Origin: CADEEX01 sp964577955
Lineage (GTDB): Bacteria; Acidobacteriota; Vicinamibacteria; Vicinamibacterales; CAVVIG01
Assembly (NCBI GenBank): GCA_964577955.1
Contig: CAZOAZ010000007.1
Span: forward strand, 89,247 to 153,246
Length of the DNA stretch: 64,000 nt
Direction: 5' to 3'
Shown: positions 14,405 to 21,823 of the stretch, piece after piece
How the letters are laid out: each line of letters opens with the position of its first letter
How positions within the stretch are numbered: the stretch's first letter is position 1
Made by a program: the position numbers and the translations under genes
Notes under the pieces: generated by a model
Seen by the model: only the letters and a program-made list of their open reading frames with translations
The model's database searches: none
What the model was told of the DNA's origin: nothing

Positions 14405-15759
14405 GCGCGTACGACGCGATCGTCATCGGCGGAGGCTGCGCTGGATTGAGCGCCGGCGTGCGCCTGTCGCGGTCCGGCGCGCGCGTGCTGCTGCTCGAAG
14501 CGCGGGCGCGGCTGGGCGGCCGGGCGACGGCTTTCGAAGATCGTCACACCGGCGAACTGGTCGACAACGGTCAGCACGTGCTGCTCGGCTGCTACCGCGA
14601 GACGTTTGCGTTCCTTCGTGACATCGGCGCCGAATCGCTCGTCCGCCGCCAGCCGCAGCTCGCCGTGACGATGATCGATCGGAGCGGCGTCAGGTCGAAG
14701 CTCGAATGCCCGTCGCTGCCGGCTCCGCTGCACCTGCTGGCTGGCGTGTTCGACTGGACCGCGCTCACATGGAGCGATCGCTGGTCGGTGCTCGGCATGA
14801 TGCAGCCGATCCGCGTGGCACGGCGCCAGGCTCAGGGCGACAGCCGGCGAATTGCCGCGTCGCCGGGCGAGACCGTCGAGGGCTGGCTGCGGCGAAACGG
14901 TCAGACGCTGCGGTTGTGCGAACTGCTGTGGGATCCGTTGGCGCTGGCCGCGCTCAATCAGCCGCCGTCACGGGCCGCGGCGCCGACGTTTGCCCGCGTG
15001 CTGGGTGAGATGTTCAGCAGCGATCCTCAGGCGGCGACGATCGTTCTGCCGTCACGGCCGCTGCAGGCGCTGTACGCCGAGCCGGCGCGCGCGGAGATCG
15101 AACGGCGCGGCGGCACGGTCCGGGTGGGCGCAGCCGCTCGAGTGGAGATTCAGAACACCGCAGTCGCGGCCGTCGTCGTCGACGGTGAGCGGCTCAGCGC
15201 GCCGATCGTCGTGGCTGCCGTCCCGTGGTTCGCGCTGCCGGATCTCTTCGAGGGCGATCGGACGCCGCTCGAGCCGTTGCTGGCGCGAGCCCGTGCCACC
15301 GACGCGTCGCCGATTGTCACCGTCAACCTCTGGCTCGACCGGCCGGTGCTCGATATTCCGTTCGTCGGTCTGCCCGGGCGGACATTTCAGTGGGCCTTCG
15401 ACAAGGGGACTCACATTTCTCTCGTATCGAGCGGAGCGTCCGACGTCGTCGCTCAGGCGAATGACGAGTTGACCGCGCTCGCCCACGAAGAGTTGAGCGA
15501 AGCGCTGCCGGCCGTGCGCCAGGCACACGTCACCCATGGGTCGGTGATTCGCGAGCCGCGCGCGACGTTCTCGCTCGCCGTTGGTCAGCCGGCGCGTCCG
15601 GGGACCCAGACGGCGGTCCATGGACTCCTGCTCGCCGGCGACTGGGTGGATACAGGGTTGCCCGCGACGATTGAAGGAGCGGTCCGCAGTGGACACTGGG
15701 CCGCGGATACCGCGCTGGCGCGGCTCGGGCGACAGGCCGCCGAAGGAAGCGGTCACTAA
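14401..15759 (+). CDS. hpnE: Hydroxysqualene dehydroxylase HpnE
   Basis: FAD-dependent amine-oxidase/desaturase-type enzyme that reduces hydroxysqualene to squalene. The 452-residue protein opens with the dinucleotide-binding fold MSAYDAIVIGGGCAGLSAG (G10-x-G12-x2-G15), LLLEARARLGGRA, and a C-terminal FAD segment GLLLAGDWVDTGLPATIEGA typical of HpnE and phytoene desaturases. The ATG overlaps the hpnD stop by four bases; an ATG five codons earlier is possible but would lengthen the overlap. No squalene-hopene cyclase is in the window, so hopanoid or sterol-like end products are inferred only. The gene ends right at a REP-like element. Confidence 0.93.
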   Translation: MSAYDAIVIGGGCAGLSAGVRLSRSGARVLLLEARARLGGRATAFEDRHTGELVDNGQHVLLGCYRETFAFLRDIGAESLVRRQPQLAVTMIDRSGVRSKLECPSLPAPLHLLAGVFDWTALTWSDRWSVLGMMQPIRVARRQAQGDSRRIAASPGETVEGWLRRNGQTLRLCELLWDPLALAALNQPPSRAAAPTFARVLGEMFSSDPQAATIVLPSRPLQALYAEPARAEIERRGGTVRVGAAARVEIQNTAVAAVVVDGERLSAPIVVAAVPWFALPDLFEGDRTPLEPLLARARATDASPIVTVNLWLDRPVLDIPFVGLPGRTFQWAFDKGTHISLVSSGASDVVAQANDELTALAHEELSEALPAVRQAHVTHGSVIREPRATFSLAVGQPARPGTQTAVHGLLLAGDWVDTGLPATIEGAVRSGHWAADTALARLGRQAAEGSGH

Positions 15760-15783
15760 GGTCCGGCTGAAGCCGGACCCCAC
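15759..15783. repeat. REP-like palindrome after hpnE
   Basis: GGTCCGGCTgaAGCCGGACC followed by CCAC, immediately after the hpnE TAA and 12 bases before the thiI start. It could stall or terminate transcription from the hpn operon. Confidence 0.85.
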
Positions 15784-15794
15784 AAGAGAGACTC

Positions 15795-16988
15795 ATGAAT
15801 TCCGTCGTCGTTCACTACAAAGAGCTGGCGCTGAAAGGGCGGAACCGGCCCTGGTTCGTCCAGGTCCTGGTCCGCAATCTGCGCCGCGCCCTTGCCGGCC
15901 TCGATATCGTCAGCGTCCGCTTCGCCGTCGGCCGCATCGAGATCGAGATGGGCGACAGCGTGCCGTGGGAAGAGGTGCGCGAGCGGGTCCGGACCGTTTG
16001 CGGGATCGCGAATTTCTCGCGCGCGGGCCGCGGACCGCTGGACCTCGAAGCGCTCGCGGCGCGGATTCTTGCCGATCTCGGCGATCGCCAGCCGGCGTCG
16101 TTTCGCGTCAGTGCGCGGCGTTCAGACAAACGGTTTCCGCTCACCTCGCCGCAAATCGAGCGCGAGGTCGGCGGGCTCATCAAGGAGGAACGCGGGTGGC
16201 ACGTCGACCTCGACGACCCGGCGTTCACGATTCACATCGAGATGCTGCCGGAGTACGCGTTCTACTTCTTCGGCAAGGAGCCCGGCGCTGGAGGACTGCC
16301 GACCGGCACCGGCGGGCGCGTCGCGTGCCTCCTGTCTGGCGGGATCGATTCCCCGGTTGCCGCCTTCCGTCTGATCCGCCGCGGCTGCATCGTGCTGCTG
16401 ATTCACTTTCACAGCTACCCGATTCTGTCGCGCGCGTCGATCGAGAAGGTCCGCGAGCTGGCGGCGCTGCTCGCGCGCTATCAGTTGCGGTCGCGGCTGG
16501 TGCTGGTCCCATTCGGCGATCTGCAGCAGCAGGTCGTGCTCAGCGTCCAGCCCGAGATCCGGGTTGTCATCTATCGCCGGCTGATGCTGCAGATTGCCGA
16601 GCGGCTCGCGCGCGCGTGGCACGCTCGCGCGCTGGTGACCGGTGAAGTGATCGGGCAGGTCGCGTCGCAGACGCTCGAGAACCTCACCCAAATCGCCGAA
16701 GCGACGACACTGCAGATCCTGCGGCCGCTCGTCGGCATGGACAAAGACGAGATCTCCGCGCAGGCCGCGGCCCTCGGCACGCTGCCGATCTCGAACATTC
16801 CGGATCAGGACTGCTGTCAGCTGTTCACCCCACGTCATCCGACAACGAGGGTGAGACGGGAACAGATTGCGATTGCGGAACAGGCGCTGCCGGTCGAGGA
16901 GATGGTGAACCGGGCGGTGGCGGCGGTGGAGATTGAGGAGTTCGTGTGGCCGAAGCGGAGCCCGGAGAGTGGTGGGGTCCGGCTTTAG
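15795..16988 (+). CDS. thiI: tRNA 4-thiouridine synthetase ThiI
   Basis: Adenylates U8 of tRNA and transfers sulfur to give 4-thiouridine; in some bacteria also serves thiamine thiazole synthesis. The 397-residue protein has an N-terminal ferredoxin-like/THUMP region (to about residue 165, with HYKELALKGRNR at the start), then a PP-loop ATPase motif LSGGIDSP near 180-187 and the family Cys segment PDQDCCQLF near 336-344. The C-terminal rhodanese domain of E. coli ThiI (482 aa) is absent, so another sulfurtransferase is needed. The final residues GGVRL and the TAG stop come from a REP-like repeat. Confidence 0.93.
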   Translation: MNSVVVHYKELALKGRNRPWFVQVLVRNLRRALAGLDIVSVRFAVGRIEIEMGDSVPWEEVRERVRTVCGIANFSRAGRGPLDLEALAARILADLGDRQPASFRVSARRSDKRFPLTSPQIEREVGGLIKEERGWHVDLDDPAFTIHIEMLPEYAFYFFGKEPGAGGLPTGTGGRVACLLSGGIDSPVAAFRLIRRGCIVLLIHFHSYPILSRASIEKVRELAALLARYQLRSRLVLVPFGDLQQQVVLSVQPEIRVVIYRRLMLQIAERLARAWHARALVTGEVIGQVASQTLENLTQIAEATTLQILRPLVGMDKDEISAQAAALGTLPISNIPDQDCCQLFTPRHPTTRVRREQIAIAEQALPVEEMVNRAVAAVEIEEFVWPKRSPESGGVRL

Positions 16989-17024
16989 CCGGACCCGTAC
17001 AATCCGGCTGAAGCCGGATCCCAC
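16972..17024. repeat. Two adjacent REP-like palindromes
   Basis: GTCCGGCTttAGCCGGAC (about 16978-16995) and ATCCGGCTgaAGCCGGAT (17002-17019), flanked by GTGGGG and CCCACAC so that the pair again forms a longer inverted repeat between the convergent thiI and aldolase genes. The first contains the thiI stop. Confidence 0.85.
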
Positions 17025-17033
17025 ACAAGATCG

Positions 17034-18119
17034 CTACGCGATGGTGACGCCTTTTTCCAGATACACATCCTGGATGGCGTGCAGCAGCGCGACGCCTTCG
17101 GCGACCGGCCGCTGGAACGCCTTGCGGCCGGAGATGAGGCCGGTGCCGCCGGCGCGCTTGTTCACGACGGCCGTCTTCACCGCTTCCTTGAGATCGGTTT
17201 CGCCGGCTGACGCACCACCCGAGTTGATGAGCGGCGCCCGTCCCATGTAGCAGTTGGCGAGCTGATAGCGCGTGAGATCGATCGGATGATCGGTCGTCAG
17301 CTTCGAGTAGACCGCCTTGTGCGTCTTGCCGAAGTTCAGCGCGTTGTAGCCGCCGTTGTTCTCCGGCAGCTTCTGCTTGATGATGTCCGCCTCGATCGTC
17401 ACGCCGAGATGATTGGCCTGGCCGGTCAGGTCGGCCGACACGTGGTAGTCGGCTTCCTTGGTCTTGAACGCCGCGTTCCGCAGGTAGCACCAGAGCACGG
17501 TGAACATCCCGAGCTCGTGCGCCTGCTGGAACATCGCGCTCACTTCCTGAATCTGCCGCTTCGATTCCTCGGTGCCGAAGTAGATCGTCGCGCCGACGCC
17601 CATCGCGCCCATGTCGAACGCCTGCTTGATGCTGGCGAAGCGAATCTGGTCGAACGAGTTGGGGTACGAGATGAATTCGTTGTGATTGAACTTGAGGATG
17701 AAGGGAATCTTGTGAACGTACTTGCGCGTCACGGCGCCGAGAACGCCGAGCGTCGATGCGACCGCGTTGCAGCCGCCTTCGATCGCCAGCTTCACGATGT
17801 TCTCAGGATCGAAGTAGGCCGGGTTCGGCGCGAACGAGGCGCCGCCTGAATGTTCGATGCCTTGATCGACCGGGAGGATCGAAACGTAGCCGCTGCCGCC
17901 GAGGCGACCGTGGTCGAAGAGTGATTGCAGACTCGTCAACACGCGCGGCGGCCGGTTCGACGGCGCCAGCACACGATCGATGAAATCCGGTCCGGGCAGG
18001 TGCAGCGAGTGCTGCGGAATGGTCTGGCACTTATGGTCGAGCAGCGACGCCGCGTCGCCGCCGAGGATTTCCGCGATCTGATCGAGTCCGTGTTTGTGAG
18101 CGGTGCCGGTCGGTGTCAT
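17034..18119 (-). CDS. fbaB: Class I fructose-bisphosphate aldolase (DhnA/FbaB family)
   Basis: Schiff-base aldolase of glycolysis/gluconeogenesis cleaving fructose 1,6-bisphosphate. The 361-residue protein starts at the ATG at 18119, preceded by GGGAG with an 8-base spacer; an in-frame TTG at 18134 is unlikely. Family features are the N-terminal SILPVDQGIEHS, the probable catalytic lysine strand FILKFNHNE near residue 140, DMGAMGVGATIYFGT and the phosphate-binding end region INSGGASAGETDL...RAGGTGLISGRKAFQRP. This matches the archaeal/bacterial FbaB type, not the metal-dependent class II. It stands alone, convergent with thiI. Confidence 0.93.
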   Translation of the reverse strand: MTPTGTAHKHGLDQIAEILGGDAASLLDHKCQTIPQHSLHLPGPDFIDRVLAPSNRPPRVLTSLQSLFDHGRLGGSGYVSILPVDQGIEHSGGASFAPNPAYFDPENIVKLAIEGGCNAVASTLGVLGAVTRKYVHKIPFILKFNHNEFISYPNSFDQIRFASIKQAFDMGAMGVGATIYFGTEESKRQIQEVSAMFQQAHELGMFTVLWCYLRNAAFKTKEADYHVSADLTGQANHLGVTIEADIIKQKLPENNGGYNALNFGKTHKAVYSKLTTDHPIDLTRYQLANCYMGRAPLINSGGASAGETDLKEAVKTAVVNKRAGGTGLISGRKAFQRPVAEGVALLHAIQDVYLEKGVTIA

Positions 18120-18240
18120 TACTGAATCTCCCAAGTGGAAGATTCTAATCGACTTCTCCGGCTGCTGCGGCTATGAAAAAGTGTACCGGGACGCCCGTGC
18201 CCGGAAGTTCCCGCGCTTGTATCCCACAGCTGTCTGGTTC

Positions 18241-19155
18241 TCAGTCCGGAATGCCCGGTTCCGGGACGTAACTGGCCGGTGTGACGGGTAGCGTGATCAC
18301 GTCTGCCGGTTGCCCCGGTGTGCCGACGTTGCGGAACACGTCGAAGGCGTGCCAGGAGCCGTCTGAGAAAACGGTCAGCTTGTCTCTCGAGATTGCGCCC
18401 GATGGATTCCGCTGCAGCCCGGCCTGATAGCCGGCGAGCTGGAGGTGCCAGATCATGCGCCGCAACAGTTCGTCAGTCGCGATCATGCTGTCGTTCTCGG
18501 AGCCCCGCGGCGCGGTCAGATACGGGAACTCGTGGCCGCTGGCGTAGATGATGTCCTCGGCGCGCGCGGTCGTCAAAGGACCGGCCGCGACATGGAAGGG
18601 ATTGGCCGCCGGCGGCGTCGAGGGTGCCGGTGATGGTGTCGGATCAGGTGCCGGCGTCGGCGGCGCGGGTGATGGCGCAGGCGCTGGCGCGGACGCTGCC
18701 GGCCGCCGCAGCACCTCTTCGCCGTGCGCCGGTCCAAGGCAGGTCGTGCCGGTGTACGGAATGCGAATCGCGTCGCCTTCGACGTGAGCCGTACCGACGA
18801 CCGTAAACGGACACGAGCTGATGCCGGGCGCGGTGCCATTGCCGGTGATCTGATACTCGACGTAGTCGCCGTTCAACTGACCGGTGATGGTGCCGCTCAG
18901 ATGAATGCCGCCGCTGCAGTCACCAGAGAAATTTCCGGTCAGCGAGTTGTTGGTCAGATTGGTCACCTGCCACTGAATGTTCGTGCAGGCGTTGGCAGCG
19001 TTGGTGATTCCCTGGCTCGATTGCCAACTTCCGAGCAGCGTCGTGCCGTCAGACGGAGCCGTCAGGCTTGCCAGCTCGCGCTCGAGGCCGGTGCAGCCGG
19101 TCCCCGTCAACGCCACGACGCTCGCGCCCGCACACAGCCATGTTCTGAAAGTCAT
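18241..19155 (-). CDS. Secreted or lipid-anchored protein with a Pro/Ala-rich linker
   Basis: A 304-residue protein. Its N-terminus (MTFRTWLCAGASVVALTGTGC) is a signal sequence ending in a Cys, a weak lipobox. Residues about 35-150 are beta-rich with WQVTNLTNNSLTGNFSGDCSGGIHLSGTITGQL and several cysteines, resembling small secreted sandwich domains. A low-complexity linker of Pro, Ala, Ser and Asp (about 155-190) follows. The C-terminal part contains EDIIYASGHEFPYLTAPRGSENDSMIATDELLRRMIWHLQLAGYQ and DGSWHAFDVF, without a motif I know. A TCCGCC-type palindrome lies just upstream of its start. The function is unknown; surface location is inferred. Confidence 0.7.
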   Translation of the reverse strand: MTFRTWLCAGASVVALTGTGCTGLERELASLTAPSDGTTLLGSWQSSQGITNAANACTNIQWQVTNLTNNSLTGNFSGDCSGGIHLSGTITGQLNGDYVEYQITGNGTAPGISSCPFTVVGTAHVEGDAIRIPYTGTTCLGPAHGEEVLRRPAASAPAPAPSPAPPTPAPDPTPSPAPSTPPAANPFHVAAGPLTTARAEDIIYASGHEFPYLTAPRGSENDSMIATDELLRRMIWHLQLAGYQAGLQRNPSGAISRDKLTVFSDGSWHAFDVFRNVGTPGQPADVITLPVTPASYVPEPGIPD

Positions 19156-19174
19156 CTGACCGTCCTCGACCTGA

Positions 19175-19201
19175 TCCGCCTTCGCCGAGGCTTCGGCGGA
19201 C
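19175..19201. repeat. Palindrome of the TCCGCCTTCGCC type
   Basis: TCCGCCTTCGCCGAGGC with its partner TTCGGCGGA, a hairpin in the 127-base gap upstream of the secreted protein gene. A related copy lies at 29691-29720. It belongs to a different family from the GGTCCGGCT repeats. Confidence 0.7.
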
Positions 19202-19282
19202 CCAGTTACACAATCGGTGTGCGATACACGCTTTCGTCGCGTGTGACACCCGCCGGCTGCGGAATTTCTCAGAAAACTGTTG

Positions 19283-19828
19283 CTACGAGGAGAGTGGATG
19301 CAGAAGGCCGGCCAGGAAATCGCGAAGAGCCTCGTGGGTGCTGCGGAAGGCGAGTTCGTCCCAGGGGATGGCCGCCGCGTGCACCGCCGACGCCTCGAGC
19401 CCTTCATCGTCCACGCACAGGCTGCCGCCGAGGGCCGTGGCTGCGTAGACGACGATGACCGGGGCGCGACCGGCGTAGGAGTAGACGTTGACGAGGCCGT
19501 CCAGCCGGACTTCAAGCCCGCATTCCTCGCGCGCCTCGCGCACGGCAGCGTCGGGCAGCGCTTCACCGCGGTCGACATACCCGCCGGGGAAGACCCACTT
19601 GCCGTAGCCGGGCTCAATGGCGCGGCGGACGAGCACCAGCCGTGCGTCGTCGGTGCGGATAATCGTGCCGACGGCAATCTTCGGATCGAGATAGAACACG
19701 AAGCCGCAGCCGGCGCAGACCAGCCGTTCCGGTTCGCTGGCCTTGAGGCGTTTCCGCTCGAGGGCATGGCCGCAGCGCGGGCAGAAGCGGTAGGCGTGCG
19801 ATTCGTCGTGCGGATGGAGGCCGCTCAC
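19283..19828 (-). CDS. NUDIX hydrolase with N-terminal zinc ribbon
   Basis: A 181-residue protein combining a four-cysteine zinc ribbon (C16, C19, C38, C41) with a NUDIX domain; the NUDIX box runs from G83 to L105 (G83-x5-E89-x7-R97-E98-A99-x-E101-E102-x-G104). Zn-ribbon NUDIX proteins include NudC-type NADH pyrophosphatases and ADP-ribose/nucleotide-sugar pyrophosphatases. The NudC-specific segment after the box is not clear, so substrate is uncertain. The GTG start at 19828 follows a -10-like TATACT by 7 bases. It is divergent from def, with 23 bases between the two starts. Confidence 0.88.
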   Translation of the reverse strand: MSGLHPHDESHAYRFCPRCGHALERKRLKASEPERLVCAGCGFVFYLDPKIAVGTIIRTDDARLVLVRRAIEPGYGKWVFPGGYVDRGEALPDAAVREAREECGLEVRLDGLVNVYSYAGRAPVIVVYAATALGGSLCVDDEGLEASAVHAAAIPWDELAFRSTHEALRDFLAGLLHPLSS

Positions 19829-19835
19829 GCGCCCC

Positions 19836-19843
19836 AGTATAAT
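19836..19843. promoter_or_regulatory. Overlapping divergent -10 boxes (def / NUDIX)
   Basis: The octamer AGTATAAT gives TATAAT on the plus strand (19838-19843), 8 bases before the def ATG, and TATACT on the minus strand (19836-19841), 7 bases before the NUDIX GTG. Both transcripts would be leaderless or nearly so and the two promoters cannot be occupied together. Confidence 0.5.
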
Positions 19844-19851
19844 TTCCGGTC

Positions 19852-20388
19852 ATGTCTATTCTGAAAGTCGCGCGCATGGGCCACCCGGTCCTGCGCGCCA
19901 GGGCGCGCGCGCTCGACCGCCACGAGATCCAGGCCGCCGTCGTCCAGAAGCTGATCGACGACATGATCGAGACGATGGTGGAGTACCACGGGGTCGGGCT
20001 GGCGGCGCCCCAGGTGCACGAAGGGGTACGTTTGTTCGTCGCCGCGCTCGATCACGGCGACGACACGGGCGAGCCGTCGCCGCCGCTTGCGCTCATCAAT
20101 CCGGAGATCACGCCGGTCGGATCCGACACCGTCGACGATTGGGAAGGCTGTCTCAGCATCCCCGACATCCGCGGCCGCGTGCCGCGCGCCAGGGAGATTC
20201 GCGTCAAGGCGTACGACCGCAACGGCGAACGGATCGAACTCCGGGCGGCGAATTTTTCAGCGCGGGTGATTCAGCACGAGACCGATCATCTCGACGGCGT
20301 CCTGTTCTTCGATCGCATGAAAGGCTTCGATACGCTCACCTTCCTGGACGAGTACTCGCGCTACTGGACCAGGGACGACGACGAGTAG
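19852..20388 (+). CDS. def: Peptide deformylase
   Basis: Metalloenzyme that removes the formyl group from nascent proteins. The 178-residue protein has all three signature motifs: GVGLAAPQ at 47-54, EGCLS with the metal-ligand Cys100, and QHETDHLDG with metal ligands His142 and His146 and catalytic Glu143. Length is typical. It is preceded by a perfect TATAAT 8 bases away and followed after 24 bases by the SpoIIE-type phosphatase gene on the same strand. No fmt gene, its common neighbour, is in the window. Confidence 0.96.
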   Translation: MSILKVARMGHPVLRARARALDRHEIQAAVVQKLIDDMIETMVEYHGVGLAAPQVHEGVRLFVAALDHGDDTGEPSPPLALINPEITPVGSDTVDDWEGCLSIPDIRGRVPRAREIRVKAYDRNGERIELRAANFSARVIQHETDHLDGVLFFDRMKGFDTLTFLDEYSRYWTRDDDE

Positions 20389-20412
20389 TCCGCCCGTACC
20401 CCGCACACTCGC

Positions 20413-21789
20413 GTGACCCTGACGTTCCTGGCGTTCGGCTTCCTCCTGATCGCGCTCGGCGCGAGCGCGCTGACGCTCGGTCTCGCGTTCCGGGCCCGCG
20501 GCAGCGTCCGGATGCTGCTGGCGTTCGGCGGCTTTGCGCTGCTCTATGGCGTTGGCGTGGCCATCCGGAGCAGTGCGATGGAACAGTTCGGCCTGTCGCC
20601 AGGTGCGGCCCGGTTCATCCTCTGGCAGGCGAACTACTGGTCGTCGGTGCCGGCGTTGATCTACACCGAGGAAGCGCGCGGGCAGGGTTGGTACCGGTCG
20701 GTCCGGGTGTTGTGGATCGTCTGGATCCCGCTGGCCATCGTGCTCACCATCGCCGATGTCGTGACGAAGCGGCCGGGCGCGTGGAGTGTCTTCTATTTGC
20801 CGTTCGTCATCGTCATGCAGGCCACGATTCTGGCGCACCTCGTCTGGGGCCGGAGCACGTTCGCCGAGTCCAGGCGCCTGCAGCGCATCGGCGGCATCGC
20901 GTTCGTGTTTGCGATTCTCCACGACAACCTCGCCGTCCTCTGGCCGGTGTGGTGGCTGCGGCTCGAGCCGATCGGTGCCGTGGCGTTCATCGGCTCGCTG
21001 GCGGTGGCGACCGGCCGGCAGTTCTTCGCGCGCGAGCGTGAACTTGCGGTGGTCGAGTCGGAGATGAAGACGGCGCGCGGCATTCAGCAGTCGATTCTGC
21101 CGCGCACCGATCTCACGCTCGCCGGGCTGCGCATGGCGGCGCGGTACATGCCGATGCGCGGCATCGCCGGCGATCTCTACGACTTTCACGTCGTGAACGA
21201 TCATCAGATCGGCGTCCTGGTCGCGGACGTGACCGGTCACGGCGTGCCGGCGGCGCTGATCGCGTCGATGGTGAAGGTTGCGTTTTCGGCCGAACGCGAG
21301 CGCGCCGCCAGTCCGGCCGACCTGCTCACCGGCATGAACCGCACGCTCTGCGGCCATCTGGCCGGTCAGTTCGTGACGGCGGTCTACGTGTTCTTCGACA
21401 GTGAACGACGCTGCCTGCGCTACAGCGTTGCCGGGCATCCGCCGCCGATCGTCCGCCGGGCGGCGACCGGGGAGCCGCTGAAGCTGTCAGAAGAGGCGGG
21501 CTACCTGCTCGGCTTCGATCCGCAGGCGCTGTACAAGGACGCCGGTCTTGATCTGCATACCGGCGATCGCGTGCTGCTCTACACCGACGGTTTGATTGAA
21601 GCCGAGGACCGCAACGGTCACGCCTTCGGCGACGTGCGCCTTCGCGAAGTTCTGGCGCGCGGCGCGGGCGAATCCGCTGACGCGTTTGCCGCGATCTTGC
21701 TCAAGGATGTGCGCGCGTGGTCGGGCCAGCGCGGCGCTGTCAAGACCTTCGAAGACGACCTGACTTTCGTCGTCGTCGACGTTGTGTGA
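20413..21789 (+). CDS. Membrane protein with PP2C/SpoIIE serine phosphatase domain
   Basis: A 458-residue signalling protein. Residues about 1-210 contain six or seven hydrophobic helices (from MTLTFLAFGFLLIALGASAL to AFIGSLAVATGRQFF). The cytoplasmic part from about 220 is a SpoIIE/RsbU-type PP2C domain: AARYMPMRGIAGDLYDFHVV with the metal-binding Asp, VLVADVTGHGVPAALIASM, SVAGHPPPIV, LLYTDGLIEAED and a final FEDDLTFVVVDV. Such proteins dephosphorylate anti-sigma-factor antagonists. The membrane sensor region is not a family I recognise. No anti-sigma partner is adjacent. GTG start; it may be cotranscribed with def. Confidence 0.9.
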   Translation: MTLTFLAFGFLLIALGASALTLGLAFRARGSVRMLLAFGGFALLYGVGVAIRSSAMEQFGLSPGAARFILWQANYWSSVPALIYTEEARGQGWYRSVRVLWIVWIPLAIVLTIADVVTKRPGAWSVFYLPFVIVMQATILAHLVWGRSTFAESRRLQRIGGIAFVFAILHDNLAVLWPVWWLRLEPIGAVAFIGSLAVATGRQFFARERELAVVESEMKTARGIQQSILPRTDLTLAGLRMAARYMPMRGIAGDLYDFHVVNDHQIGVLVADVTGHGVPAALIASMVKVAFSAERERAASPADLLTGMNRTLCGHLAGQFVTAVYVFFDSERRCLRYSVAGHPPPIVRRAATGEPLKLSEEAGYLLGFDPQALYKDAGLDLHTGDRVLLYTDGLIEAEDRNGHAFGDVRLREVLARGAGESADAFAAILLKDVRAWSGQRGAVKTFEDDLTFVVVDVV

Positions 21790-21798
21790 TCCCTGAAC

Positions 21799-21823
21799 GG
21801 ACAGGCTAAAGCCTGTCCCTACC
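21799..21823. repeat. REP-like palindrome, GGACAGGCT variant
   Basis: GGACAGGCTaaAGCCTGTCC followed by CTACC, between the convergent phosphatase and ThyX-family genes. The stop codon of the ThyX-family gene (21819-21821) is within its edge. Confidence 0.85.

Noticed and set aside
19156..19767. N-terminal extension of the Pro-rich secreted protein into the NUDIX gene region.
   Set aside because: It would overlap the NUDIX gene in another frame and place the signal peptide internally.
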